Positions 1 to 6,559 of a DNA stretch of 7,361 bases are shown here, piece by piece; positions within the stretch are counted from its first letter, which is position 1, and each line of letters begins with the position of its first letter. The DNA comes from Chloroflexota bacterium (GTDB taxonomy: Bacteria > Chloroflexota > Limnocylindria > Limnocylindrales > CSP1-4). The stretch spans positions 8,861 to 16,221 of the forward strand of contig PMJT01000238.1 in assembly GCA_003158495.1 (NCBI GenBank), given 5' to 3'. The position numbers and the translations under genes were made by a program. Under the pieces are notes generated by a model that saw only the letters and a program-made list of their open reading frames with translations, had not been told where the DNA came from and ran no database searches.

Positions 1-837
1 GTAGCCGCGGCGGCACGCCGCATCCGCCACCTGAGCGTAGAAGGCGGTCGACGCGCTGTCTGCGTCCTCTTCCGAACCGCACCACGCGACCAGCTGCGGA
101 GACGAGCAGGCCGACTGATCGTACGGGAACGCATCGGTGACGAAGTCCTCGGCGAGGTGCGCGCGGCTGACCGGGTTGGCATCGAGGTACGCCCCGGCGT
201 CCATGGCAGCGAATGAGTAGCGGTCTGCGAAGGTCAGTTCCACGGCCCGAGGCGGGAGCGGGATCTGCCGGATCTGCCGCACCGTGGCGTCGCCACCCCA
301 GATGACCCGCATGTCTGCGTGGGCTGAGATGTCAGCCGTGATGTCCGCCTCGTGGCCGTAGGCGACCACGGCGACGCCTGGGACCAGCCGGCCGAACTCC
401 GGTGTCGCCAGGACCTCGTCCAGGGCCGCGCAGATGACCTCGACGGCCGGACCTCGCTCCCTGGAAAGCCGGACGATGCTCTGGTTGCCGCACAGGGACG
501 CCAGGAGCCACGAGTACATGAAGATGGTGTCCACGTTGGCCGGTGGAACGTGGAAGACCATCCCCCGTGGCAGTCGAACGGTGCCCGGAGTTGTCGCCGC
601 CTCGAATTGCGCTTTCAGTGAAATGAGCTGAGACCGACGCATCCAGAAGGCGAGGGCTCGAACGTCGGGCAGGGCGGCGGTCGATGGGCTGGACCCAAGT
701 CTTCGGGAGACTTCCGCGAAGAAAGCAATCGTCCCGTCGGCGAATGGTTCGGCCGTGCCGGCCCCATCCCGCAGGCCGGCGAACACGGTGTCGAGTTCTA
801 CGCTGCCGCGGGCGGGCACCAGCTGCTCGACGTTCAT
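1..837 (-). CDS. LuxC-like acyl-CoA/acyl-protein reductase, N-terminal 279 residues (cut by left edge)
   Basis: This gene encodes a LuxC-family reductase, an NADPH-dependent enzyme that takes an acyl group from a thioester onto its own cysteine and reduces it to an aldehyde. I translated the minus strand from the ATG at 837-835, and the frame stays open to base 1. Family blocks seen are HVPPANVDTIF (residues 96-106) with CGNQSIVRLS (116-125), VIWGGDATVRQIR (178-190), ELTFADRYSF (200-209) and DQSACSSPQ (240-248). Cys244 in the last block is the likely acyl-accepting nucleophile. LuxC proteins are usually about 480 residues, so about 40 percent lies beyond the window. The start is set by an ATGA overlap with the LuxE-like stop and by a GGAG at 845-848, seven bases upstream. 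It is the last visible gene of the operon. Family assignment is secure, but the acyl substrate is unknown and light production is unlikely because no luciferase gene is visible. Confidence 0.9.
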   Translation of the reverse strand, partial: MNVEQLVPARGSVELDTVFAGLRDGAGTAEPFADGTIAFFAEVSRRLGSSPSTAALPDVRALAFWMRRSQLISLKAQFEAATTPGTVRLPRGMVFHVPPANVDTIFMYSWLLASLCGNQSIVRLSRERGPAVEVICAALDEVLATPEFGRLVPGVAVVAYGHEADITADISAHADMRVIWGGDATVRQIRQIPLPPRAVELTFADRYSFAAMDAGAYLDANPVSRAHLAEDFVTDAFPYDQSACSSPQLVAWCGSEEDADSASTAFYAQVADAACRRGY

Positions 838-1946
838 TCCACTGCTCCAGGCTCCGCCGCCCGTTCCGTCGCCGCGGAGGACGCAGCGTATGTGTCGCTG
901 CAGCCCCGGAGCTGCGCTCTTGGAACGCGGCCAACGAGTGAGAAGCGCTTGCCGAGCCACCCGCCCGGGTCATCGTCCACGCCGTGGACGATGCCGAGGT
1001 CCTCGGTGAGGATGGAGTGGCCGGGGTAGCTCCACGGCAGCATGCTCAGTACCTGGACCACGCCGACCTGCCCCGGGGCCAGCTCTTCCCAGGTCACGGG
1101 GTCCCGGACGACTATGTCCGCGAAGTTGGGCGGGTGGAGAAGCCCGTCCGAGCCCTGCAGGAACACGCTTCCGATCTGCTCGACCATGCCGTAGAAGCTG
1201 TGGATATGCGACAAACCGGTCTGCTCGAGGAAGTCACGGCGGAATACCTCGTCGTCCACGGCGTGTTCCTGGAGGGCCTTCCAGCCGCCGCTGTGTATGA
1301 GGATGCCGTGGGAAAGGTCCAGCCCCAACCCGGAGATCTGCCGGAGGAGGTGCTGCCACACCATGAACGTGAACCCGAAGATGAGGAACGGGCGGTTGCC
1401 GTGTTCGCCGAGAAAGTCGACAAGGCCGGCGACATCGAGCTGCATGCCCTCGTCGAGCAGGTACCGCGGCTGGCGGGCGAAGGTCATCATGCCGAGGATG
1501 CCGGCCCCACGGGCGCTGAACTGGGCCCGATCGCGGATCACGCCCGGCCAGTCGACGATGAGCATGGGCAGGCGGTCGTGGCCCAGGACGGTCGTCATGA
1601 TCGCCGCCAGCGCCTCGGCCTGGGCCTGGGCGGTCGATCGATCCAGGTAGACGCGGCTGACCGGATCCCCGCTGGTCCCGCTCGAGGTCAGCGTCTTGTA
1701 CACATCCGCGTCCGGGACGCTGACCAGGCGATGGCTCTTGAATAGCCCGATCGGGATCCAGGGCAGCTCCGAGACAGTACCTGCGCCCGCGAAACCGGGG
1801 AAGAATGCGTCGGTGACCCTGGCGTAGGCGTCCGATGCGCCGTGATGGTGCAGGTGGAGTTCGTTCAGCCGCTCGACGAGCAAGGTTTCCTTCTGTGCCT
1901 GCGGCAGGCTGTACTGCGGCAGCGACAGGAGTTTCTCGGCGCTCAC
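834..1946 (-). CDS. LuxE-like acyl-protein synthetase (LuxE/PaaK family)
   Basis: This is a 370-residue LuxE-type enzyme. Known members activate a carboxylic acid with ATP to an acyl-adenylate, move it onto a cysteine near their C-terminus, and pass it to the LuxC reductase. Visible motifs are the phosphate-binding loop TSSGTSGDP (residues 87-95), IHSGGWK (217-223), HSFYGMVEQIGSVF (249-262), ILTEDLG (312-318) and GRVPRAQLRGCSDT (339-352). Cys349 sits where the acylated cysteine of LuxE is expected, so the enzyme looks intact. The length matches the family. The start is GTG, and its GTGA overlaps the stop of the upstream ligase; a weak GAGG lies ten bases before it at 1957-1960. The stop overlaps the LuxC start by four bases, so the two partner subunits are probably made in coupled fashion. 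The tail after the cysteine motif (about 18 residues) is Ala/Glu-rich. It could instead use the carrier-bound acyl group, but this cannot be told from sequence. Confidence 0.92.
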   Translation of the reverse strand: MSAEKLLSLPQYSLPQAQKETLLVERLNELHLHHHGASDAYARVTDAFFPGFAGAGTVSELPWIPIGLFKSHRLVSVPDADVYKTLTSSGTSGDPVSRVYLDRSTAQAQAEALAAIMTTVLGHDRLPMLIVDWPGVIRDRAQFSARGAGILGMMTFARQPRYLLDEGMQLDVAGLVDFLGEHGNRPFLIFGFTFMVWQHLLRQISGLGLDLSHGILIHSGGWKALQEHAVDDEVFRRDFLEQTGLSHIHSFYGMVEQIGSVFLQGSDGLLHPPNFADIVVRDPVTWEELAPGQVGVVQVLSMLPWSYPGHSILTEDLGIVHGVDDDPGGWLGKRFSLVGRVPRAQLRGCSDTYAASSAATERAAEPGAVE

Positions 1947-3373
1947 CTGACAAGGGCCTCGAGCGCGGCGTAGTTGACCTTGCCGCTGGGCATGCGGGGC
2001 AGCGCATCGACGCGGCGCAGCTGGATCACCTGGTAGTGGAGGGAGAGGGCGCGCGAAAGCTCAATGCGCAGTCGCCCGAGGGAGTCTTCGTCCCCGTACT
2101 CGCAAAAGGCGACGATCGTTTCATCCGTACCCACCACGGCCGTCGGTCCGTTGGGCGCCAGGCGCGCCTCGACTTCATCGAGGTCGACCCGATACCCGCT
2201 CACCTTGGATATTCGCTTGGTGCGTCCACTGATGTACAGGCAACCATCCTCGTCAAGGTACCCCAGGTCCCCGGTGTGCAGGCGTCCGCCGAGTTCGTCG
2301 CCGCGCGCGAGATCGGCCCGCCCGGTGGCGTAACCCATCATCACGTTGGGGCCGGTGTAGACGATCTCGCCGGTGACCGCCGCACGGTCCGTGGCAACGC
2401 CCTGGACCTCTATCTCCAGGCGCCCGCCGGGGATTGCCCGACCCGCAGACCCGAGTTTGCGCGGCAGGAAGTCGGCGGGCAGGATCGCGATCCGGGCGGT
2501 CGCCTCCGTCTGGCCGTACATGACGAAGAAACGTCCACCTCGGCTCGCCATCAGGCGATGGAACCGCTCCACTCGAGTATCGTCCAGCTTGCCTCCGGCC
2601 TGTGTCATCGTCCTAAGGTCGGGAAGGTCGAATCGATCGAAGCCGATCCTTTCGAGGAGCTGGTACGAGTAGGGGACCCCGGCGAACGAAGTGCATCGGT
2701 GGCCCCGGACGACGTCCCAGAAAGGCTGCTCGAGCGGGCCGCGATCCGTAAGAACGACGCACGCACCAATTGCGAGATGGCTGTTCAGCACGGACAGTCC
2801 GTACGAGTAATGGAGTGGCAGGCTGGAGACGGCGCGGTCCGAGGCGACGATCGCCAGCGCGGTCGCGATGGAACGGGCGTTACTGCTGACCGCGCTGGTC
2901 GCAAGCCGGACGAACTTGGGGCTGCCGGTCGTGCCGGACGTCGGCAGAAGGACGCCGAGGTCGGGGTGAAGAGTTCCGCCACCTGCTTCAGATCGCGCCC
3001 AGCCGATTCCCCCCGTCCGGAGCTCCTGGGTTCGGTATCCGCAGTCGGCGATCGCGCTTGCGCCAGCCTTCGGGTCGGCCGAGGCCAGGACGAGCTCCGG
3101 GCTGTAGCGTGCGAGAAGATCGGTCAGGACGTCTTCGCGCACGGCCGAGTCGAGAAGCATGACCGAGTGGCCGGCCTCGACCGCGGCGAGATAGGCGATG
3201 ACCGTGGCGGGATCATTGCGGCACAGGCAGAAGACCAGCGATTTGCGCGGTCGCCCCAGGAGATCGGCGGCAACCCGGATGGCAGCCCCCAGCCTTCCGT
3301 AACTCCATACCTCTCCACCGGCCGAATCAACGAGGGCCGGCGAATCGGGTTCGGTCGCCAGGTCAGGGATCAC
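1943..3373 (-). CDS. Stand-alone AMP-dependent acyl ligase (ANL superfamily)
   Basis: This is a 476-residue acyl-adenylating enzyme of the AMP-binding superfamily (acyl-CoA synthetases and adenylation domains). Such enzymes make an acyl-AMP and transfer the acyl group to a phosphopantetheine thiol. Signature blocks are present in order: LLPTSGTTGSPK (residues 142-153), MYGQTEATAR (285-294), LHTGDLGYLDEDG (365-377), GRTKRISKVSGYRVDLDEVE (383-402), and near the C-terminus PRMPSGKVNY (459-468), whose Lys465 is the expected catalytic lysine. The sequence is somewhat shorter than typical CoA ligases (about 500-550), closer to the carrier-loading type. With an acyl carrier protein two genes upstream, loading that carrier is the most likely job (inference). 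The start is GTG at 3373-3371 with a strong GAGAGG (3381-3386) seven bases upstream. The substrate could be a fatty, hydroxy or aryl acid; the binding-pocket residues do not let me choose. Confidence 0.92.
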   Translation of the reverse strand: MIPDLATEPDSPALVDSAGGEVWSYGRLGAAIRVAADLLGRPRKSLVFCLCRNDPATVIAYLAAVEAGHSVMLLDSAVREDVLTDLLARYSPELVLASADPKAGASAIADCGYRTQELRTGGIGWARSEAGGGTLHPDLGVLLPTSGTTGSPKFVRLATSAVSSNARSIATALAIVASDRAVSSLPLHYSYGLSVLNSHLAIGACVVLTDRGPLEQPFWDVVRGHRCTSFAGVPYSYQLLERIGFDRFDLPDLRTMTQAGGKLDDTRVERFHRLMASRGGRFFVMYGQTEATARIAILPADFLPRKLGSAGRAIPGGRLEIEVQGVATDRAAVTGEIVYTGPNVMMGYATGRADLARGDELGGRLHTGDLGYLDEDGCLYISGRTKRISKVSGYRVDLDEVEARLAPNGPTAVVGTDETIVAFCEYGDEDSLGRLRIELSRALSLHYQVIQLRRVDALPRMPSGKVNYAALEALVR

Positions 3374-3393
3374 GTCACAACCTCTCGGCGATG

Positions 3394-4149
3394 TCAGAGC
3401 ACCTGCCCGCCGTCAACTCCGAGAACCTGGCCCGTTACGTACGAGGCTCGCTCGGATGCCAGGAACGCAATCACCTCGGCGACCTCCTCTGGCAGACCGA
3501 ACCGGCCGAAGCCGATCCCGGCGAGACGCTCCTCCAGCCACGCCGGCGACAGGCTGCGGAGCATGTCCGTGTCGATCATGCCGGGCGCCACGGCGTTCAC
3601 CCGGATGCCCAGCGGCGCGAGCTCTTTGGCCGCCGACCGCATGATGCCGAGTATCCCGGCCTTCGAGGCGGCATAGGCGGCCTGGCCCGTGTTGCCGTTG
3701 GTTCCCACGATCGAGCTAACCAGGATGATCGACCCTCGACGGGCACGTGTCATCAGCCTGGATGCGGCCTGGACAGTGTTGAGGGCACCGGCGAGATTCA
3801 CGGCGAACGTTTCGGCGACCGCGTCGGGCGAGATCATTCCCAACCGGTCCTGCCGGAGGATGCCAGCGTTGGCAACGGCGACGTCCAGCCGACGATATCG
3901 TTGGAATATCTCCCGGAACAGAGCATCGAGGCTCGCGGGTTCGCCGACGTCGCACGCCAGACCGACGGCGGGAACGCCGAAGTCGGATTCAAGCTGCGCG
4001 GCGCGCTCTGTCGTGGTCCCGGAATTGCGACCACACACCACAACGGTCATCCCATCGCGAGCGAGAGCCCGTGCCGTTGCCCAGCCGATGCCACGCGTGG
4101 ACCCGGTCACGAGGGCGACCCGGCCGTCAGCCATCGAAGGTGACGCCAT
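3394..4149 (-). CDS. FabG-like short-chain dehydrogenase/reductase
   Basis: This is a classical NAD(P)-dependent SDR oxidoreductase of 251 residues, close in layout to 3-oxoacyl-ACP reductase FabG. Seen: cofactor loop TGSTRGIG (residues 15-22), an Arg at 41 after the second strand that favours NADPH, NAG (94-96), Asn118 in FAVNLAG, catalytic Ser146 and the YAASK box with Tyr159 and Lys163, then VNAVAPGMIDTDM (184-196) and a C-terminal VDGG. The Ser-Tyr spacing of 13 equals that of FabG. It likely reduces a carrier-bound 3-oxoacyl group, or an aldehyde/ketone made by the neighbouring enzymes (inference). It overlaps the acp gene and is followed after 20 bases by the ligase. The start is uncertain. 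The ATG used here has only weak Shine-Dalgarno bases upstream. The ATG at 4134-4132 (Met6) would give 246 residues and only an 8-base overlap with acp, and fits the family equally well. Confidence 0.92.
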   Translation of the reverse strand: MASPSMADGRVALVTGSTRGIGWATARALARDGMTVVVCGRNSGTTTERAAQLESDFGVPAVGLACDVGEPASLDALFREIFQRYRRLDVAVANAGILRQDRLGMISPDAVAETFAVNLAGALNTVQAASRLMTRARRGSIILVSSIVGTNGNTGQAAYAASKAGILGIMRSAAKELAPLGIRVNAVAPGMIDTDMLRSLSPAWLEERLAGIGFGRFGLPEEVAEVIAFLASERASYVTGQVLGVDGGQVL

Positions 4150-4369
4150 GGCGCTTCAGGATCTCCACGCACGCCGAGAAGCTGCTGAGACCGAGGACGT
4201 CGGTGGTGTCGAACATGACATCGAACGTCATCTCGATCGTCGTCACGAGGGTCAAATGGGCCAGGGAATCCCACTCCACGATGGAGCGGTATTCGAGCCC
4301 GGTTACGTCGTAGCCTTCCGGCAACCCCAGTGCCGTAACGAACGCTTCCCGCAGGCGATCGAGTGGCAA
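4127..4369 (-). CDS. Acyl carrier protein, dedicated to this operon
   Basis: This is a small acyl carrier protein of 80 residues from the TTG start chosen here. It contains the phosphopantetheine attachment motif EWDSLAHL; the modified serine is residue 35 (43 if the upstream ATG is used), and the rest is predicted helical with a hydrophobic helix II after the serine. I chose the TTG at 4369-4367 because a perfect AGGAGG sits five bases before it (4375-4380), the serine then falls at the usual position, and the upstream ATG at 4393-4391 has poor ribosome-binding bases and lies inside an inverted repeat. The ATG start, giving 88 residues, remains possible. It is the first gene of the minus-strand operon. 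Its role is probably to hold the acyl group supplied by the ligase while the SDR, the reductases or the GNAT act on it (inference). It is not the housekeeping acpP, because fatty-acid synthesis neighbours such as fabD and fabF are missing. Confidence 0.85.
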   Translation of the reverse strand: MPLDRLREAFVTALGLPEGYDVTGLEYRSIVEWDSLAHLTLVTTIEMTFDVMFDTTDVLGLSSFSACVEILKRHGVTFDG

Positions 4370-4374
4370 GTTGA

Positions 4375-4380
4375 CCTCCT
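4375..4380 (-). promoter_or_regulatory. Consensus ribosome binding site deciding the acp start
   Basis: Read on the minus strand this is AGGAGG, followed by TCAAC and then TTG. It lies inside the reading frame of the longer ATG version of acp, at codons 5-7. A full consensus site at ideal distance from an in-frame TTG argues that translation begins at TTG and not at the ATG 24 bases upstream. Confidence 0.6.
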
Positions 4381-4385
4381 GTGTT

Positions 4386-4403
4386 GTGACCATTTACGGT
4401 CAC
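4386..4403 (-). repeat. Perfect 6-base inverted repeat in the acp leader
   Basis: GTGACC-ATTTAC-GGTCAC is a perfect 6-base dyad with a 6-base centre, just upstream of the acp ribosome binding site. It covers the alternative ATG start. On the minus strand the same bases also read as an imperfect direct repeat, ATGGTGAC and ATGGTCAC, 13 bases apart. It could be an operator half-site pair or a small mRNA hairpin. A stem this short can occur by chance. Confidence 0.35.
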
Positions 4404-4540
4404 CATAGCATTCCGCGAAGGCCTATCTACCCGCCGAAGGTCCGTTGCCGGCCGTGGCGAGGGCCCGGATGGGCGCGTCGTTCTCGGTTTCCGGACCCGC
4501 TTGGTGTTTGTAACGGCATCTGACAAGCGACTGTGGGCGC

Positions 4541-4555
4541 AGACTCCGGGAGTCT
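4541..4555 (+). repeat. Perfect 15-base inverted repeat in the divergent intergenic region
   Basis: AGACTC-CGG-GAGTCT is a perfect dyad with a 3-base centre. It ends at the first base of a TATGAT hexamer (4555-4560) that could be a -10 element for the GNAT gene. The position, between the expected -35 and -10, is typical of repressor operators. It could also form a tight RNA hairpin if transcription starts further upstream. Confidence 0.4.
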
Positions 4556-4560
4556 ATGAT
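4555..4560 (+). promoter_or_regulatory. Possible -10 element for the GNAT-deacetylase pair
   Basis: TATGAT matches the bacterial -10 consensus at five of six positions and lies 38 bases before the GNAT start codon. No good -35 is found at 16-18 bases upstream (the bases there read like TGTGGG), so this call rests on the hexamer and its place in a divergent gap. Confidence 0.3.
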
Positions 4561-4598
4561 GGCCGCCCCGAGATTTCGACAGCAGGAGCCGGCTGTAG

Positions 4599-5291
4599 AT
4601 GTCTTCCAGCGATGGATCTTCGACCGTTGACGAACGGCGCGCGGTAGATCCGGACTCTCGCGTCCTGGAGTTCGCCGCCAATCGATTCCGGAAGGACATT
4701 CGAGCGGCCACGACGGCCGATCTGGGGGCGATGGCCCACATCCACGCTACCAGCGGTACCCCGGGACTCCTCGCGGACCTGGGAGAGCCCTTCCTTCGAG
4801 ATGTCTACTACGGCGGGCTCCTGGCTTCTCCCCTTGGAAAGGCCCTGGTTATCGAGATCGGCGGAAAGGTTGCGGGGTTCGCGACCTACAGCCTGGATTC
4901 CAGCCGGCTCTTCTCGGACATCTTCCGACGCCGCCCGGGGAGGACGTTGTTGGCCCTCGGGCGCGCCTCTGTGAGAAAGCCACGGGTCCTTGTCGACTTC
5001 GCCCAAACGGTGCTGTCAGTCCGAAAAGTCGGCGATGGGTGGGATATTCCAGCTGAGGCCGTCAGTCTGGAGATCGCGCCCGCGTTCCAGGGGTTCGGGC
5101 TTGGCTTCGTGCTCCTGCAGTCCGCGGTGAATGACCTTCGAGCCGCCGGCGCCACTCGGATCAAGGCAAGGATCCTGGCCGAGAATCATGCGGTTGAGCG
5201 ATTGCACCCGCCCCTCGGCTTCCGGCGGGGAGCATCGTTCCGACTCCACGGCAGGGATTGGATACTGATGATTTACGGCGATGAGAACTGA
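4599..5291 (+). CDS. GNAT-family acyltransferase
   Basis: This is a 230-residue protein of the GCN5-related N-acyltransferase fold, which moves an acyl group from CoA or a carrier protein to an amine. The fold begins at IRAATTADLGAMAHIH (residues 34-49), with a middle strand at ALVIEIGGKVAGFATYSL (82-99). The cofactor-binding motif A is VSLEIAPAFQGFGLGFVLL (155-173), with the Q-G-F-G-L-G pyrophosphate loop, and motif B is NHAVERLHPPLGFRR (196-210). The tyrosine often found in RLYEKLGF is a histidine here (H203). Between strands, residues about 100-150 form a long basic stretch that common small GNATs lack. The first 30 residues look disordered. The start has AGGAG at 4584-4588, ten bases upstream. 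It overlaps the deacetylase gene by 11 bases, so the two are one unit. Given the divergent carrier operon it may be an acyltransferase for the acyl group made there (inference). The acceptor is unknown. Confidence 0.85.
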   Translation: MSSSDGSSTVDERRAVDPDSRVLEFAANRFRKDIRAATTADLGAMAHIHATSGTPGLLADLGEPFLRDVYYGGLLASPLGKALVIEIGGKVAGFATYSLDSSRLFSDIFRRRPGRTLLALGRASVRKPRVLVDFAQTVLSVRKVGDGWDIPAEAVSLEIAPAFQGFGLGFVLLQSAVNDLRAAGATRIKARILAENHAVERLHPPLGFRRGASFRLHGRDWILMIYGDEN

Positions 5292-6441
5292 GAGCAGTTA
5301 CGGCTGGCTGGTAGCCGCGGATCCCGTCCGGCGGGCCCGGCTGGCGGCTGATGTCGAGCGACTGTTTGAGGCCGGCGGTCCCGCTCCTGGGCTCCCCGCA
5401 GGTCCGCGGGGCTTCCTGGACTTCGAGACGGAGATGCTCGTCGGACGCTATGTCTCCAGCCCTCGGCCACTATTCGCGCGGCTGCCGTTCGACTACAGGC
5501 TCGTGCCATCACCTGTCCGTGTAGTCGGTCTCGCGATGCTCGATCGCCTGCACGGCGCCGGCACCGTCGCGGATTACCCAGCATGGCCCTTGGAGCCGCG
5601 GCTCGACGACTTCCGTGCCGGACTCTGGGCGGAGGCCGCAGCACGTGCCGGCATCAGTCTGACGGTCCCGAGCTATCGCGAGGGCCACCGTGGAGCTGTA
5701 GTGCTGACTCACGACATCGACTCGCGTGCCGACATCGGAGGTATCGCGGGCATCCGCGGGCTCGAGCGCGGCTACGAACTGCCGTCCTCGGTAGGGTTCG
5801 TACCCGAGATCAGCTGGCCGGATCAAGAAGTGATCGAGGGACTGATCAGCGACGGCTGCGAGGTCTACTGTCACGACATCCGCCACGACGGGAAGCTGGC
5901 GTACAAGAGCTCTTCGGCCGCTCGATCCGACTTCGATCGGTTCCTCGACAAACACGAGGCTGCTCGGCCGCTTCTCAGAGGGTTTCGGTCCGGGCAATTG
6001 CTGATGACCTCGGGCCTGCTCGGATCTCTGGAGAACTGGTTCGAATACGACCTATCGCTGCCGGACACGGAGAGGGGCGGCCCATACGGTCCGCGTGCTG
6101 GTTGCGGAACGGTATACCCGTTCCTCGTTGGGGGCCTGCTCGAGATCCCCCTGACGATGCCGCAGGACTTCTATCTCATCAATGTCGAGCATTGCGACTC
6201 CGCTCAGATGCTGTCGGTCTGGCGCGACAAGCTGGAATCAGTGCTCTCTCGAGGCGGCGTGGCGGTCGTGAACACGCATCCCGTTTGGACCAACCCGAAG
6301 CGCGCGGGCGTCTGGGCCGCCTACGACGGATTGCTGTCCACGATCGTCTCGTCCGATGCCTGGGTGACGACGCCTTCGCGTCTGCGCGAATGGCTGCTGG
6401 GCCGCCGTGGCGGGCTCGATGGGCCTGCGTCGCAGACCTGA
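5281..6441 (+). CDS. NodB-like polysaccharide deacetylase-family protein
   Basis: This 386-residue protein carries the marks of the NodB-homology deacetylases, metal enzymes that remove N- or O-acyl groups from sugars. The catalytic core starts near residue 137. VVLTHDIDS (140-148) holds the metal and base aspartates. CHDIRHDG (197-204) holds the paired histidines His198 and His202 in H-x3-H spacing. GFRSGQLL (234-241) holds Arg236. LEIPLTMPQDF (287-297) and NTHP (331-334) with His333 complete the set. Residues 1-135 form a separate N-terminal region of unknown role containing PFDYRLVPSPVRVVG (69-83). No signal peptide or membrane segment is seen, so it probably acts in the cytoplasm, for example on a nucleotide-linked or lipid-linked sugar (inference). 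ATG overlaps the GNAT stop by 11 bases and has weak ribosome-binding bases, which suggests coupled translation. It resembles the divergent deacetylase-like proteins of surface polysaccharide loci more than secreted chitin or peptidoglycan deacetylases. The substrate is not known. Confidence 0.8.
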   Translation: MRTESSYGWLVAADPVRRARLAADVERLFEAGGPAPGLPAGPRGFLDFETEMLVGRYVSSPRPLFARLPFDYRLVPSPVRVVGLAMLDRLHGAGTVADYPAWPLEPRLDDFRAGLWAEAAARAGISLTVPSYREGHRGAVVLTHDIDSRADIGGIAGIRGLERGYELPSSVGFVPEISWPDQEVIEGLISDGCEVYCHDIRHDGKLAYKSSSAARSDFDRFLDKHEAARPLLRGFRSGQLLMTSGLLGSLENWFEYDLSLPDTERGGPYGPRAGCGTVYPFLVGGLLEIPLTMPQDFYLINVEHCDSAQMLSVWRDKLESVLSRGGVAVVNTHPVWTNPKRAGVWAAYDGLLSTIVSSDAWVTTPSRLREWLLGRRGGLDGPASQT

Positions 6442-6559
6442 CTTCGAGGTTACGCTGACACGACCGAGACGTCCTGCCTCGCCCTATCACACGGCGATGG
6501 CGGCGAGTGGAGTCCGTCGGCGTGACCGGACGGGTGGGCGGCCATATGCCGGGTGAGCC

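Noticed and set aside
984..1745. Plus-strand open frame of 253 codons
   Set aside because: It is antisense to the LuxE-like gene and has no motif or ribosome binding site that I can support.
1..1946. Part of a bioluminescence (lux) operon
   Set aside because: LuxC and LuxE relatives are present, but no luciferase subunit, thioesterase or flavin reductase gene is visible, and the upstream partners (ligase, SDR, carrier) are not part of known lux operons.
1835..3676. A 613-codon open frame on the plus strand, the longest in the window
   Set aside because: It lies fully antisense to the ligase, the 3' part of the SDR and the start of luxE, which all have complete family motifs. Its product shows no recognisable motif, is rich in Arg, Asp and Gly, and is what GC-rich codon bias leaves on the opposite strand.
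4107..4526. Minus-strand open frame of 139 codons overlapping acp and the intergenic gap
   Set aside because: It overlaps the carrier protein gene in another frame, is Arg/Pro-rich and has no family motif, whereas the acp frame has a clear phosphopantetheine site.
5583..6458. Plus-strand open frame of 291 codons in another frame of the deacetylase gene
   Set aside because: It is an Arg/Ser-rich, low-information product overlapping a gene with intact catalytic motifs; it is a frame shadow.
6478..6507. CTCGCC ... GGCGAG inverted repeat in the convergent gap between the deacetylase and leuD
   Set aside because: It is six pairs with an 18-base loop and no T-run, in GC-rich DNA where such matches are common.
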